Assembly: GCF_932294415.1 (NCBI RefSeq)
Contig: NC_065538.1
Span: 12,282,330 to 12,346,329 of the forward strand
DNA: 64,000 nucleotides
From: Quercus robur
Taxonomy: Eukaryota > Streptophyta > Magnoliopsida > Fagales > Fagaceae
Direction of reading: 5' to 3'
The position numbers were made by a program, and so were the translations under genes. Of the stretch, positions 32,245 to 44,589 are shown one piece after another. Under the pieces are notes generated by a model, which searched no databases, was not told the DNA's origin, and worked only from the letters and a program-made list of their open reading frames with translations. The first letter of the stretch is position 1. Every line of letters begins with the position of its first letter.

Positions 32245-33239
32245 TGTTAGGACATATGTGAGACTTGTTAGAAACATATGTTATGTAAATTGGCTAATCC
32301 TTTGACAAAATGCACTTTACTTATAATTGGGTAGATCTAGGATGGGTTTAGTACTTCAAAGAACAAGAATTCAAGTTTAGTATTGAAGCCATGAAAATCT
32401 GTCCAAGAAACAAGTGAAAAAGTGTTGTTCATTAAAACTCAACAGATGATATCTATTGGGTTTAATGCTAATGCTACACAATAGCTCGACAGAAGCTATA
32501 TCTATCAAGAATTACGAAATTCAGATTTCCAAATCTGATTTCACGCATATCCATGTGTATTTGTGTAAGGTTTTTTTTTTCTTATAACCCTAGACATATA
32601 TAATGATTATTTTAAGGGCTGTCAAATGGGATGCAAAGTGATGCAACTCAATGCAATTTGATTGAGCATGCAAATTGTGATTGGAGATAGAGTTTACCCT
32701 AATTCATCATATTCCTTATAGAAGCTGCTGCGCCTTTGCGCTAAGGGTTTTATAACCAAGGAACTTCTTGATATTCATCGTTGGATGAATTGAAGAGCTT
32801 TGCAGCCAACATCTTCCTCGAGTTGGTGTGTTAGTCACGTACTTGGATCCGTGCATCGGTTTGTTAGTTACGTACTAGGAGCTGTGCATTGAAAGGAGAG
32901 ATTGTCACTATATTACAAGTCCAATTGGGTATTAGGGGAAGGGTTCAATTGTAGGTTGGTATTAGGTACTGGAATTCCTTTTACTTGTAATCGCTTGTTT
33001 TGATAATAGTGAATTCTTAAAAATGGTAACCTTAAATTCACCCGGTGGGGTTTTGCCTTAGTGATTTTCCCCATTTGTAAACCAATCACCTGTGTCAAAT
33101 TTATTTTCTGTTGCATTTAGTATTATTGGTGATTTGTTTGTACTACCACGTTATTGCATGTAATTGAATCTAATTAATTTCACTTGGCTAAATTAATTGA
33201 TTAAGTTACCAAAGGGGTCAATACATTCTTGGCCTATCA
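32245..33239 (+). repeat. Solo LTR of copia family B (plus orientation)
   Basis: It is 995 bp, starts TGTTAGGACATATG and ends GGCCTATCA, with the exact duplication CCTAG at 32,240-32,244 and 33,240-33,244. No internal sequence is present. A TATA-like ACATATATAATG lies near 32,595, with CTCGACAG-type motifs at about 32,436-32,510. It splits G between protease and RT. Confidence 0.95.
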
Positions 33240-33244
33240 CCTAG

Positions 33245-34041
33245 GTTGCTTACAAGTATTAAAATATTAAGCTCAAGGGTCATATTCCCAAAAGATAATT
33301 TTAAGATTCCATTTCTACAATGTATCAATGCATTAGAAGTTGCAAGAAATGGGCATCCTAAAATCACATATATTTGAGAATAAGCATTAGAAACAGGATG
33401 CATGTCCAAAATAATAAAGTCAATAGGAAAATAAAATTTGTCTACTTGAACCAAAACATCCTCAACAACACCCTTTGGAATAATCACAGATTGATTGACA
33501 AATTGTAAAATTATGGAAGTGGGTTTTAACTCGCTTAAACCTAATTGCTCATACACTGAATATGGCAAAAGATTCACACTTGCCCCAAGATCAAGCAAAG
33601 CTTTCCCTATCTTTAAATTACCAATCACACATGAAATAGTGGGACAACCTGGATCTTTGAACTTAGGAGGTCTATTGTTTTGAATGATTGCACTAACTTA
33701 TTCAGTCAAAAATGCCTTCTTATGTACATTAAGCTTATGATTAACAGTACACAAATCTTTCAAAATTTTAGCATATGATGGAATTTGCTTTATGGCATCC
33801 AAAAGAGGAATGTGCACTTCAACTTGCTTAAGCATTTCAAGGATTTCAAAATTTTGATTCATTTTTTGAGGTGGAATCAACCTTTGGGGAAAGGGAGCAG
33901 GCATAGGACACCTTTCAATTTCATTAGATTTAGGCTCAAGGACCTCATCACTATTCTTTATTTTGGAAGATTCATCTTGTGTATTGCTTTTAGGAATATC
34001 TTTTTTAATGATTTTTCCACTACAAAGAGTTTTTACAGATT
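33245..34041 (-). pseudogene. Protease region of gypsy element G
   Basis: Minus-strand retropepsin-like text: 'GKALLDLGASVNLLPYSVY' carries D-L-G-A in place of the common D-T/S-G-A, as often in Athila-type elements. 'VILGCPFLATSNALI' is the flap-distal ILG block. An upstream linker (34,041-33,698) is Pro/Lys-rich. Solo LTRs cut both sides. Confidence 0.8.
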
Positions 34042-34046
34042 TAACT

Positions 34047-35041
34047 TGATAGGCCAAGAATGTATTGACCCTTTTGGTAACTTAATCAATTAATTAGCCA
34101 AGTGAAATTAATTAGATTCAATTACATGCAATAAGCATGGTAGCACAAACAAATCACCAACTAAGTTAAATGCAGCAAAAAATAAATTTGACAAATGTGA
34201 TTTGTTTACGAATGGGGAAAACCACCAAGGCAAAACCCCACTGGGTGAATTTAAGGTCACCACTCCCAAGAATCCACTATTATCAAAACAAGTGGTTACA
34301 AGTAAAAGGAATCTAGTACCTAATACCAACCTACAGTTGAACCCTTACCCAGTACCCAATTGGACTTGTAATGTAGCGGCAATCTCTCCTTTCGATGCAC
34401 GAATCCTAGTACGTGACTAACCAATGATGCACAGATCCTAGTACATGACTAGCACACTAACTTGAGGAAGATGTTGGCTGCAAAGTTCTTTAGTTCATCT
34501 AACAATGAAGATTAGGAAGCTCCTTGGTCACAAAACCCTTGGCGCAAAGACGCAGTAGCTTCTAGAGAGAATATGATAAATTAGGGCAAATTCTGTCTTG
34601 CGTCACAATTTGCATGCACAATGACTTTGCATCAAGTTGCATCACCTTTGACAGCCCTTAAAATAATCCTTATATATGTATAAGGTTCTGAGAAAAAAAA
34701 AACCCTACACAAATACACATGGATATGCGTGGAGTCAGATCTAGGAATCTGAATTTTGTAATTCTCGATAGATACAGCTTCTGTCGAGCTGCGGTTAAGC
34801 ATCAACATTAAACCTCGATAGATATCATTTATCGAGCTATCTGTCGAGCTTTAATGAACAACACTTCTTCACTTGTTTCTTAGACAGATTTGCATGGCTT
34901 CAATACTAAACTTGTACTCTTGTTCCTTGAAGTACTAAACCCATCCTAGATCTACCCAATTACATGTAAAGTGCGTTTTGTCAAAGGATTAGCCAATTTA
35001 CATAACATATGTCTCTAACAAGTTCCATATATGTCCTAACA
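34047..35041 (-). repeat. Solo LTR of copia family B (minus orientation)
   Basis: It is 995 bp on the minus strand, flanked by the exact duplication TAACT (34,042-34,046 and 35,042-35,046). CTCGATAG/CTGTCGAG motifs lie at about 34,766-34,850, upstream of a TATATA at about 34,670-34,680. It splits G between gag and protease. Confidence 0.95.
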
Positions 35042-35046
35042 TAACT

Positions 35047-36188
35047 TGACTCACTTTATTTTTAGAGGAACTAAAATCATCAACACAAAATTGACCTTGG
35101 GGATTTGGTTGTGGTTGAGATGGAAACTTACCCTTTTCTATTGTGCTCATGGATGTGGTCAACTTAGTGAGAGTACTCCTAATGTCATTTATGGCTTGAG
35201 AGTTCTAATTATTAATGGTGGATTGAGTTTGCATAAATTGTTGCAAAGTGTCCTCAAGGCTCTTCTCTGGAGGGGGATTATAGGGAACAAAATTTGAAGA
35301 ACCATGTGTAGGAGGTGCAACCACATTATCATTTTTCCAACTAAAATTTGGGTAATTCCTCCACCTTGAATTGTATCTCTCTGAATAGGGGGAAGGGAAT
35401 GATTTTTTCACCATGTTCATAGCATTTTCTTGATCATGCAACACCTCTTTAAAAGCTAGAATTGTAAGACATTCATTGGAAGGGTGTTCCATGGTCTCAC
35501 AAATTCTACAATCCTCATCAATTTTAGGCATAGTATTGACTCCATTGACTTTCCTTATTTCCATGGCTTCAAGCTTCCTAGTTAGACTAGTTACCCTAGC
35601 ACTAAGGTCATCATCTTCCCTAAGTTGGTACTTACCACCCCCAGAGGGGTTGATGGATGCTCTAGACCTATTTGAGGTATTAGTGGTATCCCAAGATTGG
35701 GCATTCTCAGCTAAGAGATCAAAATAATCAAAACTCTCCATTGCACATCATCTCTACAAATTGGCACATCTTTGGAGTTAAACTTTCATAGAAAAACTAA
35801 TTATACACCAAGTTTCATAGCCATGACGTGGATAAGCATTAAGAAAATCTTTAAATCTTTCCCAAAATTGATAAAATGTCTCATTATCTTTTTGTGAAAA
35901 AATCATTATTTGTCTTTTAAGTGCATTAGCCCTATGAATTGGGAAAATTTTCTTTAAAAACTCAATTTGCATTTGCATCTCTTGCCAAGTACCAGTTGAC
36001 GTAGGTCTCAAAGAACTAAGCCAAATTTTTGCCTTGTCTTTAAGAGAAGAAGGAAACAACTTCAACGTAATGGTCTCTTTATTACATGATTGGTCATAGA
36101 GGGTAGAATATACCTCCTCAAATTCCTTAAAGTGTAGGTAAGGACTTTCAGAATCTAAGCCATAAAATTTAGGAAGTAATGAAATCAT
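35047..36188 (-). pseudogene. Gag of gypsy element G
   Basis: A minus-strand gag in two pieces. 36,188-35,778 carries the gag domain ('YLHFKEFEEVYSTL', 'LKLFPSSLKDKAKIWL', 'ETFYQFWERFKDFLNAYPRHGYE'). 35,741-35,205 carries a linker, then a CCHC-like knuckle 'CRICETMEHPSNEC'. A stop and frame change separate them at about 35,750-35,780. The frame may begin further upstream of 36,188 in decayed sequence. Confidence 0.85.
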
Positions 36189-36669
36189 ACCGGACTTAAA
36201 ATTAAAACTATTTGCACTAGTTGGAAAAATGATGCATGATGGTGCACTATTCCTACTAGGTTGAAAATAATCCCTGAGAGTTCTAATAGGTTGGTGATCA
36301 CGGAAGTCTTCATTATTTAAATTATTCTCATCACCATGATTACTTTCTAAGTCCGCATGATATCAAGTGTATCAGAATGTGTGAAAAATCAGATAAATTG
36401 CTAAACGAATTATTAGACTCAATTCTAACCAAGCGATTATCACTATCATGACACCAAACACGCATGCAAAAGTAAAGCAAGAAGGAAAAAGAAATAGAAA
36501 AGAAAAGAAAACAAATACCTGTAACAATAAAAAGAAGTAAAAATAAAAGAAAAACTCTATGGGAAAACTAAACTTCTTAAAAAGAAAAGAGTTGGAGAGA
36601 TATTACCAAATATGTGAAGAAATTTAATGCCGAAAACCTCTCCAAACGAAGTGGAATGCTTCTCTAATT

Positions 36670-36712
36670 GCCTAATTCCTCGGCAACAGTGCCTAAAACT
36701 TGCTGCGCCAAA
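36670..36712 (-). other. Possible primer binding site of G (tRNA-Asp type)
   Basis: The minus strand reads TGGCGCAGCAAG..., then CACTGTTGCCGAGGAATTAG. The pieces resemble the TGGCGCCGTTGCCGGGG site used by Athila-type elements, split by about 15 extra bases. No 5' LTR could be delimited to the right. Confidence 0.4.
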
Positions 36713-37060
36713 AACATACAATGGCAATGTCAAATTTTTTTTTTTTGGGTCCTTAAGCTCTATTAAAAGTTCATTTTTCATTCTTAAACTTCTATAAAAT
36801 TGTTTTTCATTCCTAAACTTTGCAAAATGTTCTACTTTAGGTCCTTCAGTCTAAGTACATCAGTTCATCTCCTATGTGGATTAACGGAATGCTAACATGG
36901 TATCTAATTTGGACCAAACCACCTAATTTTAAAATTATGGACATATGGCACGCTAGTGAGACTAAATTACCCCACTCCTAAACCCAATCATGCTGTGTTA
37001 ACTCAAAATGCACCAAAAAAAAAAACATTTTCAATTTTTTTGAAGAAAAATAATAAACTC
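36713..37060. other. MITE-like and unassigned sequence beside G
   Basis: A stretch at 36,725-36,850 repeats the pattern 'ttcattcttaaacttct' / 'ttcattcctaaactttg', typical of small inverted-repeat elements, but I cannot pair two ends. There is no gene. Confidence 0.3.
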
Positions 37061-38087
37061 TGTTAGGACATATGTGATTCACTTGTTAGGAACATATGTC
37101 ACTATTTTATGTAATTGGCTAATCCTTTGACAAAACGTACTTTACTTGTATTTGAGTAGATTTAGAATGTGTTTAATACTTCAAGAAACTGTGTTTCAAG
37201 ATTAAGTGTTGAAGAAATGCAAGTCTGTCCAAGATTCAAGCTGAAGAAGTGTTGTTCATTAAAGCTCGACAGCTAGCTATCCATCGAGTTTAAGAAGCTA
37301 TTTTAGCCCCGTGGCTCGACAGCTGCTCGACAGCATCTCAACAGACAGGTATCTGTCGAGATTTATGAAAAACAGAATTCTAGTTCTGTTTTGACTCTAA
37401 TCCAGTTTTATGTGTTTGGGCTTTCTTTTCTCACAACCCTAGACATATAAAAGGATTATTTTAAGGGTCGTCAAAGTGTTCACAAGTCGCACAAGTATTG
37501 AGCAAAGTTTGTTCAAGCAAATTGTGACCAGAGACAGAGTTTGCCCTAGTTCATCGTTCTTGAAGAAGTTGTTGTGTTTGTGCACCATAGGGTTTTATGA
37601 CCAAGCATCTTCTTGATCTTCATCGTTGGAATGAACTAAAGAACTTTGCAGCCAATAACCTTTTCTAATTGGTGATTGAAGTCACGTACTGGGATCTGCG
37701 CAATTGGTTAGTCATGTACTTGGGAGCCGTGCATCGAAAGGAGAAATTGTCACTACGGAACAAGTCCAATTGGGTATTGGGATAAGGGTTCAACTGTAGG
37801 TTGGTATAAGGTACTGAGATTCCTTTACTTGTAACCGCTTGTTGTGTTAATAGTGGAATTTCGAGAGTGGTGACTTGAAAATCACCTGATAGGGTTTTTG
37901 CCGTGTTGGTTTTCCCCTTTCGTAAACAAATCACTGTGTCAAATTTATTTTCCGCTGCATACTTAGTTTAATTGGTGATTTGTTTGTGCTACCACACTCA
38001 TTGCATGTAATTGAATCTAATTAATTTCACTTGGCTAAATTAATTGGTTAATTTATCACAAGGGGTCAATACGTTTTTGGCTTATCA
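37061..38087 (+). repeat. Solo LTR of copia family B (plus orientation)
   Basis: It is 1,027 bp, with the exact duplication AACTC at 37,056-37,060 and 38,088-38,092. CTCGACAG motifs lie at about 37,262-37,360, and the TATA-like ACATATAAAAGG near 37,444. It is the third solo LTR of this family in the window. Confidence 0.95.
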
Positions 38088-38989
38088 AACTCTTTATAGT
38101 TTTCTTCTATGAAATGTGCAATATTGCTTGTCATCCCTATTGTTGGTAAGATACAATTTTTTGGATGGCATAGTCCTTTGAAGGAATCTTTTGCAATCCA
38201 TCATCTGAAGATTAATATTCTCCCGTGCAGCTTACAATAATTTGATGTTGAGAAATAGAACGTTAAGGGATAAGTAGATTGCTGCTGAAACTATATTTGG
38301 AATGTGGTTATCAACTTTGTTAGATCCATGTTCTGATGTCCGATGAAGCTGCAAATAAATGGCTGTAATATTCTTGGAGACTTCAAAAAAAAAAGAAAAA
38401 AAATCCAACCTTTTATACTTTATTATCATGTTTCTTGGGGATTGGATAATTAATTACTTATCTTAGTACAAAATAGCCATAAGGCAATGAGTTCAACTCA
38501 TGACATATAGTCATTACCTGAAAAATACGGTGGAATGTAAAGTTGTGGGCTTTTTACCACAAGAAACTAGAAAGTGGAAACTCAAAATATTAGAATGAGC
38601 ATTACAAGGAATACAAAAAATTGTAATGAAATAAGTAATAATTATTCTTATGCATCTATTTGGTTATAGCATATGAATAGAACAATAAATTTGTATTTAC
38701 GGTCCAACCCCTTAGCAATTTATTTATTTATTTATTATAAAAACAACTTAACACAATTTTATTCTACTTAATTAAATTATCCATCTCTTACAATGAATAA
38801 AAAAAATTATAATTAAAATCCTTCAAAGATATTCAACTTTACTTCAAAAATTAATCATAAATTTTAATGTTTTCATGGTTATTATTTTATTTTATTAACT
38901 TTCTTATTTAATTATTAAATATATGCTTGAAAATCATTAAATTTCCCTCACATATATAGATATATTAGTCAATTTTGCTAGTTTCATAA
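38088..38989. other. AT-rich intergenic sequence, no gene seen
   Basis: No coding signal or paired repeat ends are visible. The last part (from about 38,800) is very AT-rich and may be the body of the hAT fragment that ends at 39,138. Confidence 0.4.
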
Positions 38990-39138
38990 ATTTAATATCT
39001 ATATTTAGGCTTTAATTAATTATTGAATTAATTATGACGTCATCACGGTTTGACACCGATTCGACCTCGATTCAACCTTAAAAACCTTGAACCTCTCCCT
39101 TTTAGAATTCAATGAAAGGTCCGGGTCTAAAAACCTTG
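38990..39138 (-). mobile_element. Truncated copy of the hAT-like element at 14,922
   Basis: On the minus strand it reads from the hAT terminus (CAAGGTTTTTAGACCCGG) through a GAACC/GGTTC-rich subterminal part to ATGACGTCATAATTAATT. This matches the first 130-150 bases of the complete element. The other end is not recognisable. Confidence 0.7.
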
Positions 39139-39145
39139 AGGGGGA

Positions 39146-39495
39146 GGAATGGCTAAATTTTTTTTAGTTTTAAAGTATGTAGTAAAATACCTCACTTTCT
39201 AAAGTATCTAGCAAAATGCCTCTGCTTTGGAACTCAATTTTAATAAAACTGAGTTGTGTAAAACTCAATATCCTCAAAATAGAGTTCTATGTGTATTTAA
39301 AAAATATATATATATATATATATATAAAACTGGCAAAATATACATAGAACTCGACATTGCTAATGTTGAATTACACCTGAAACTCAATTTTGTTAAAATC
39401 AAATTTCAAAAACATGGTCATTTTACTTGATACTTTGGAAAGATGAGTGTTTTGCTACACACTTCAAAAAATAAAGGATATTTAGCCATTTTTCC
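39146..39495. mobile_element. MITE with long inverted ends
   Basis: About 70 bases at each end are imperfect inverted copies: GGAATGGCTAAATTT at left, the complement of a GCCATTTTTCC end at right, followed by matched AAGTAT...AGCAAAA blocks. A (TA)n tract (39,304-39,326) is in the middle. The target duplication is unclear. Confidence 0.6.
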
Positions 39496-39737
39496 TTGAT
39501 TTGAGGATAGAATATGATGTCCAGCTTAACATTCAATTATTTATAAATTAAAAAATTGTATAACTATTGGTTTTTTAAAAAATAATTTAATAATGAATAT
39601 CATTGTCCTTTATTAAAAATTGCAAAATGTTAAAAAAAATTAAAGATGGAAAGAAACTGACATTATTTGTCCCAAATATTAAATTCTAGTAAATGTCAAA
39701 CTCACGTGGTTGAATAAAATGATATATAAAACAAACC

Positions 39738-39741
<4 letters not shown>

Positions 39742-39768
<27 letters not shown>
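39742..39768. repeat. (TA)n microsatellite, left border of the 7.46-kb inverted-repeat element
   Basis: 27 bases of pure TA repeat abut the inverted repeat starting at 39,769. Confidence 0.95.
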
Positions 39769-39839
39769 GAGTAATTCTATGGTACCCCCCAAAAAAAAGG
39801 GGTACGGTACCCATTAGTAGGTAACCTGCTACATTAGGT

Positions 39840-41480
39840 GACTTTTTTCTCACATTTGACGGTTTCATCCTTACATTGTGCAGTTCCAACATCACATGTG
39901 ACAATTCTTTTGTCACATTTGATACTTCCCTTACTTTTTTCTCACATGTGACAGTTCTTTTTTTACATTTAGTGGTTCCCTTACTTTTTTTTCTCACATT
40001 TAACAGTTCCATCCTCACATTGTACGATTCCAACATCACATATGACAGTTTTTTTCTCATATTGGGTGGTTCCCTTACTTTTTTCTCACACTTGACGGTT
40101 CCATCCTCACATTGTGCAGTTCCAACATCACATCATATACGACAGTTTTTTTCGCACATTGGGTGGTTCCCTTATTTTTTTCTCACATTTGGCGGTTCCA
40201 TCCTCACATTGTACAGTTCCAACATCACATGTGACAGTTCTTTTCTCACATTTGGTGGTTCCCTTACTCTCTTTTTTCTCACATTTGACAGTTCCATCCT
40301 CATATTGTGCAGTTCCAACATCACATATGATAGTTCTTTTGTCACATTTGGTGGTTTCCTTATTTTTTTTTCTTACATTTGATGGTTACAACTTCACATT
40401 GTGCAGTTCTAACATCACATGTGACAGTTTTTTTTATAACATTTGGTGGTTTCCTTATTTTTTCTCACATTTGATTGTTCCATCCTCACATTATGCAGTT
40501 CTAACATCACATTTAACAGTACTTTTGTCACATTTGGTGGTTCCCTTATTTTTTTCTCACATTTGACAATTTCATCCTCACATTGTACAGTTTTAACATC
40601 ACATGTGACAGTTCTTTTGTCACATTTGGTGGTTCCCTTATTTTTTCTCACATTTGACGGTTCCATCCTCGCATTGTGCAGTTACAACATCACATTTGAC
40701 AGTACTTTTGTTACATTTGGTGGTTTTTTTTTTCTCACATTTGACGGTTCCATCCTCGCATTATGCAGTTACAACATCACATGTGATTGTACTTTTGTCA
40801 CATTCAGCGATTCCTTTATTTTTTTTTTCTCACATTTAACAGTCCCATCCTTACATTGTGCAGTTCCAATATCACATGTGATTGTTCTTTGTCATATTTT
40901 GTGATTCCTTTATTTATTTATTTTTTTTTGTCACATTTGATGGTTCCATTGTCACATTTGGAAATATCAACATCACATTTTATAGTACTTTTGTCACTTT
41001 TAGTGGTTCTTTTTTTTTTTCCTCACATTTGACAATTTCATCATCATATTGGGTAATACCAATATCACATCTGACCGTACTTTTACATTTGGACCCACCA
41101 CTGAAGTCACTTTTTTACTTATTATGTATATGTTTGTAGCAAAAAATTATTGATGAAGATGGAAATCCCACATTGAAATGGTTTAAAAATACATATAGGG
41201 GGCAATGACAAGTATATGTCAAAATTCATGTTTTATGACTAGGTAATTTTACTCAACACACTTGTGTATTTTACACTAACACATGCTAATACATTGTTTA
41301 TTTGTACTTGTCACATTAAGCAGTACTAACATCATTCTTGACTATACTTTTGTCACATTTGGTTGTACCCTTGTTTTTTTTTCTCAGATCTAATGATTCC
41401 ATTGTCACAATGGGCAGTACCAACTTCAAATGTGAGCGTACTTTTGTCACATTCAATAGTTCTTTTTTTTTTTTTTTTTT
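39840..41480. repeat. Minisatellite, about 92-bp unit, degenerate
   Basis: About a dozen units are spaced mostly 90-98 bp, for example the 'cattgtgcagttcc' block near 40,109, 40,207, 40,303, 40,398, 40,578, 40,673 and 40,854. Most units carry TCACATGTGAC, a near-palindrome, and CACATTTGGTGGTTCCC. Copies beyond 41,090 are more diverged. The overlapping frames with repeated hydrophobic text are translations of the repeat. Confidence 0.9.
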
Positions 41481-41489
41481 CCTCACCGA

Positions 41490-42720
41490 TTACCATAATA
41501 CCTTTGAAACCTAAGAATGACCACAATACCTTTAGAACCTAAAAAATGACCAAATCACCCTAAAACTTAAAAAAAAATGACAAAAATTACCATAAAACCT
41601 AAAAAATAACCGAAATAACCACAAAACCTAAAAAATAACCAAAATATCATTAGAACAAATAAAAAATTGATTGAATGACCCTGAAACTTTAAAAATGACC
41701 AAAATAACGATGAAACCTAAAAAATGACCAAAATACTCTTAGGAAAGAAAATGACCACATGACCTTGAAACTTAAAAAATGACTGAAATTACCATAAAAC
41801 CTAAAAAATGACTAAAATAACCATGAAACCTAAAATATGACCAAAATACCCTTAGAAGAGAAAATGGTCGTAATGCCCCCTATACCTAGAGAATATCTTA
41901 AAATACCCTTAGAAACTTAAAAATGACTGAAATAACCATAGTACCTAAAAATGACCGAAATAACCCCGAAAACCTTAAAAAGGACCAAAATTCCCTCATA
42001 ACCTGAAAAATGACCAGAATTCCCCCAATTCCCTCTAAAATTATCAAAATTCCCTTAGAACCTAAATGATCAAAATATCTTTAGAACCTAAAAACTGACC
42101 GTAATACCCCTGAAACCTAAGAATGACCAAAAGACCCCTGAACTAATGAGTATTTTTTTTTTTTTATATTGTTTCTATTTAGATATTTTGTATGTAAAGA
42201 TATTGAACGTAACAAACTGTAATTGAGCTAAATGATCCCATGTACCTATTCTTATTCAATTTAGGAGATACTATTGAACCAATTTGTTATATTATTTTGC
42301 TTTGTATTTAGTATAATTTCATGGATAGTGATAGTGAATTGACCAAATGGCCATATAACCTAAAAAGGACTAGAATACCCTAAATTTTTAAAAAAAAAAA
42401 AAAAAAAAAGACCAAAATTACCAAAAAAAATGACCAAAATAAGCACGAAACCTAAAAAATGACCAAAATACCCTTAAAACCAAATAACAAAAATTGACCA
42501 AATGGCCCTGAAACTAAAAAAAATAAAAAGACCTAAATTACCATAAAACCTAAAAAAAATGGCCAAAATAATAATGAAACCATGAAAATGACCAAAATAC
42601 CCCTACGACAAAAAAATGACTACATGACCTTGAAACTTAAAAAATGACTGAAATTACCATAAATCCTAAAATTGATCAAAATACCCCCTGAAACCTCTAT
42701 TTGCAAGACCAAAATGACAA
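41490..42720. repeat. Minisatellite with AATGACCAAAATACC-type units
   Basis: Degenerate units of about 30-40 bases alternate 'aaaatgaccaaaatac' and 'ccttagaacctaaa', interrupted at 42,150-42,350 by unrelated sequence. No coding signal is present. Confidence 0.8.
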
Positions 42721-44557
42721 TAAAAATGTTATACAACCACTCTATTTGCTTGATTTGAAACCCATTAATTTTAAAACTAATAGATTTAAAAAGCCTTGAT
42801 TTGAAATTTGTAGGGAGGTAGTTTCCAAAGAGAATGAATAGAGGAAAAGGATCGCCGAAGTGTGTAAAGGGAGCACTGAAAGGACAATATCTGGCCTTGA
42901 GACCCAAGAAGGGGAAAAAGTCATGGGGTCAAACAATATCTACTTCGAAAATTTAAAGAGAAAGCAGGACATCGAGATAGGAGGAGAAAAAGTTGACATA
43001 AGGGGGGAGCTCCCTACTCCAGCACACCTCATCATCGCATTAAATGCCCTTTACCTGCTGGTCTGGCCACATTAATGAGGATAAGACCCCTGAACAATGA
43101 TTCTCTAGCTAGCAAGATCACTATTACCTTTCGGCAAGCCAGATGTATAGAAATATCTAATTAGTCTGCCTAACTACCCTACACGTGGAAGGTTAGGATG
43201 TATTAAGAAACCCTATTTAAGCTGTAACCTCCCTCATTAATGTGGATGAGAAAATTTGGTAGAAACAAGCCTGTCTTTAATGCCCGAAGTATACACAGAT
43301 AAGAAATATGAACTTTGTCCTCAAAAGCTTACCTGAGGATCAAACTTGATAAAATTACCAACGTTGTATAATTTATCTCACTAGTTAAAATTCCCATCTA
43401 TGCTTGGTTTATTTGGACTAAAGTTCCCACCTTTACAAATTCGTTGTAAAATCCGATACAAAAGGACTATGGAACTTACAAAATCCATTAATTTTTAAAT
43501 TCCTTAATTGGGCCATTTTGTACAATGAAGGATTTGAAATTCCGTTGTTTGGATACCTAAATTTGGATTTAGATTTAAGATCAATAAAATAATTTTCCCA
43601 ATTATTACTTTTCTTAAACTTTCTACATTTTAGTTTTAATAACATTTTTGAACTAAATATTGAATTTCATTCTTTTTTAACTAACTATAACATTGAAAAT
43701 ATTTAATCACTAACTATTGAATGCATCACATTCAGTGCATCACACAATTAGTGATTAGTAATCTAAAAAAATTAAAGACGTTTGATTATTAGTTGACCTT
43801 ATAATACTTTGTCACGTCACTTTCGGGGTCTAACAATTTTCCACATTATGATGATTTTATTTATTTATTAAATCATGAAATACCCTTAAACAATACCAAT
43901 CCCTCTAAAAGATGCAAATGATGCAAATTAACATATCGTCACTCACACACCTGATCAGAACTTGCATATCATCATAGCATCCATGAGATTAGTCTAGGTA
44001 TATCAATTAGCATTTATCTGCAAATTGCATCCATTGTAATCACTATCAATGGAGAGGACAAATTATATATGTATTACATTGAATAGTAACATTATTTGTA
44101 TTATATTGATCAATGTAATCATGTGTTAGAAATTAATTAAAGAACCAAAGGTACAACATGTTTTGCTACATTTACATATTTACACATCAATCTGACGAAA
44201 TCAAAACATACAAATTAAGGTATTCAATCCCTAAAAAAGAGTTACAATTCTCAAATCTACAAGTACAACACACTTCTGATGGTTGATGCTAAGATATTCA
44301 TGGCACTTTAATAACCCGAAGCCATGATAATTCCCATGCTTGTCATTGCCAACACCCATGACATAGTAGAGGTGTATGTGTATCTGATAAACATGACAAT
44401 AGGAATAAGGGCACAAATTAAAAATAAAAACACATACTTAAGCAAGTAAACTAAGTTTAACCACACTTAGTTCCTCTTATTTGACTTAAGAAAGAACCCA
44501 AAGTATAATAATTTTTGAACTATTGTTTATTTATATATATATATATATATATTTATT

Positions 44558-44589
<32 letters not shown>

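Noticed and set aside
39304-39326. TA tract as a further insertion platform
   Set aside because: It lies inside a MITE between its own arms, so it does not border separate elements.
39876-41139. Several overlapping plus-strand frames with hydrophobic, membrane-like text
   Set aside because: They are translations of the 92-bp minisatellite and repeat the same phrase in different frames.
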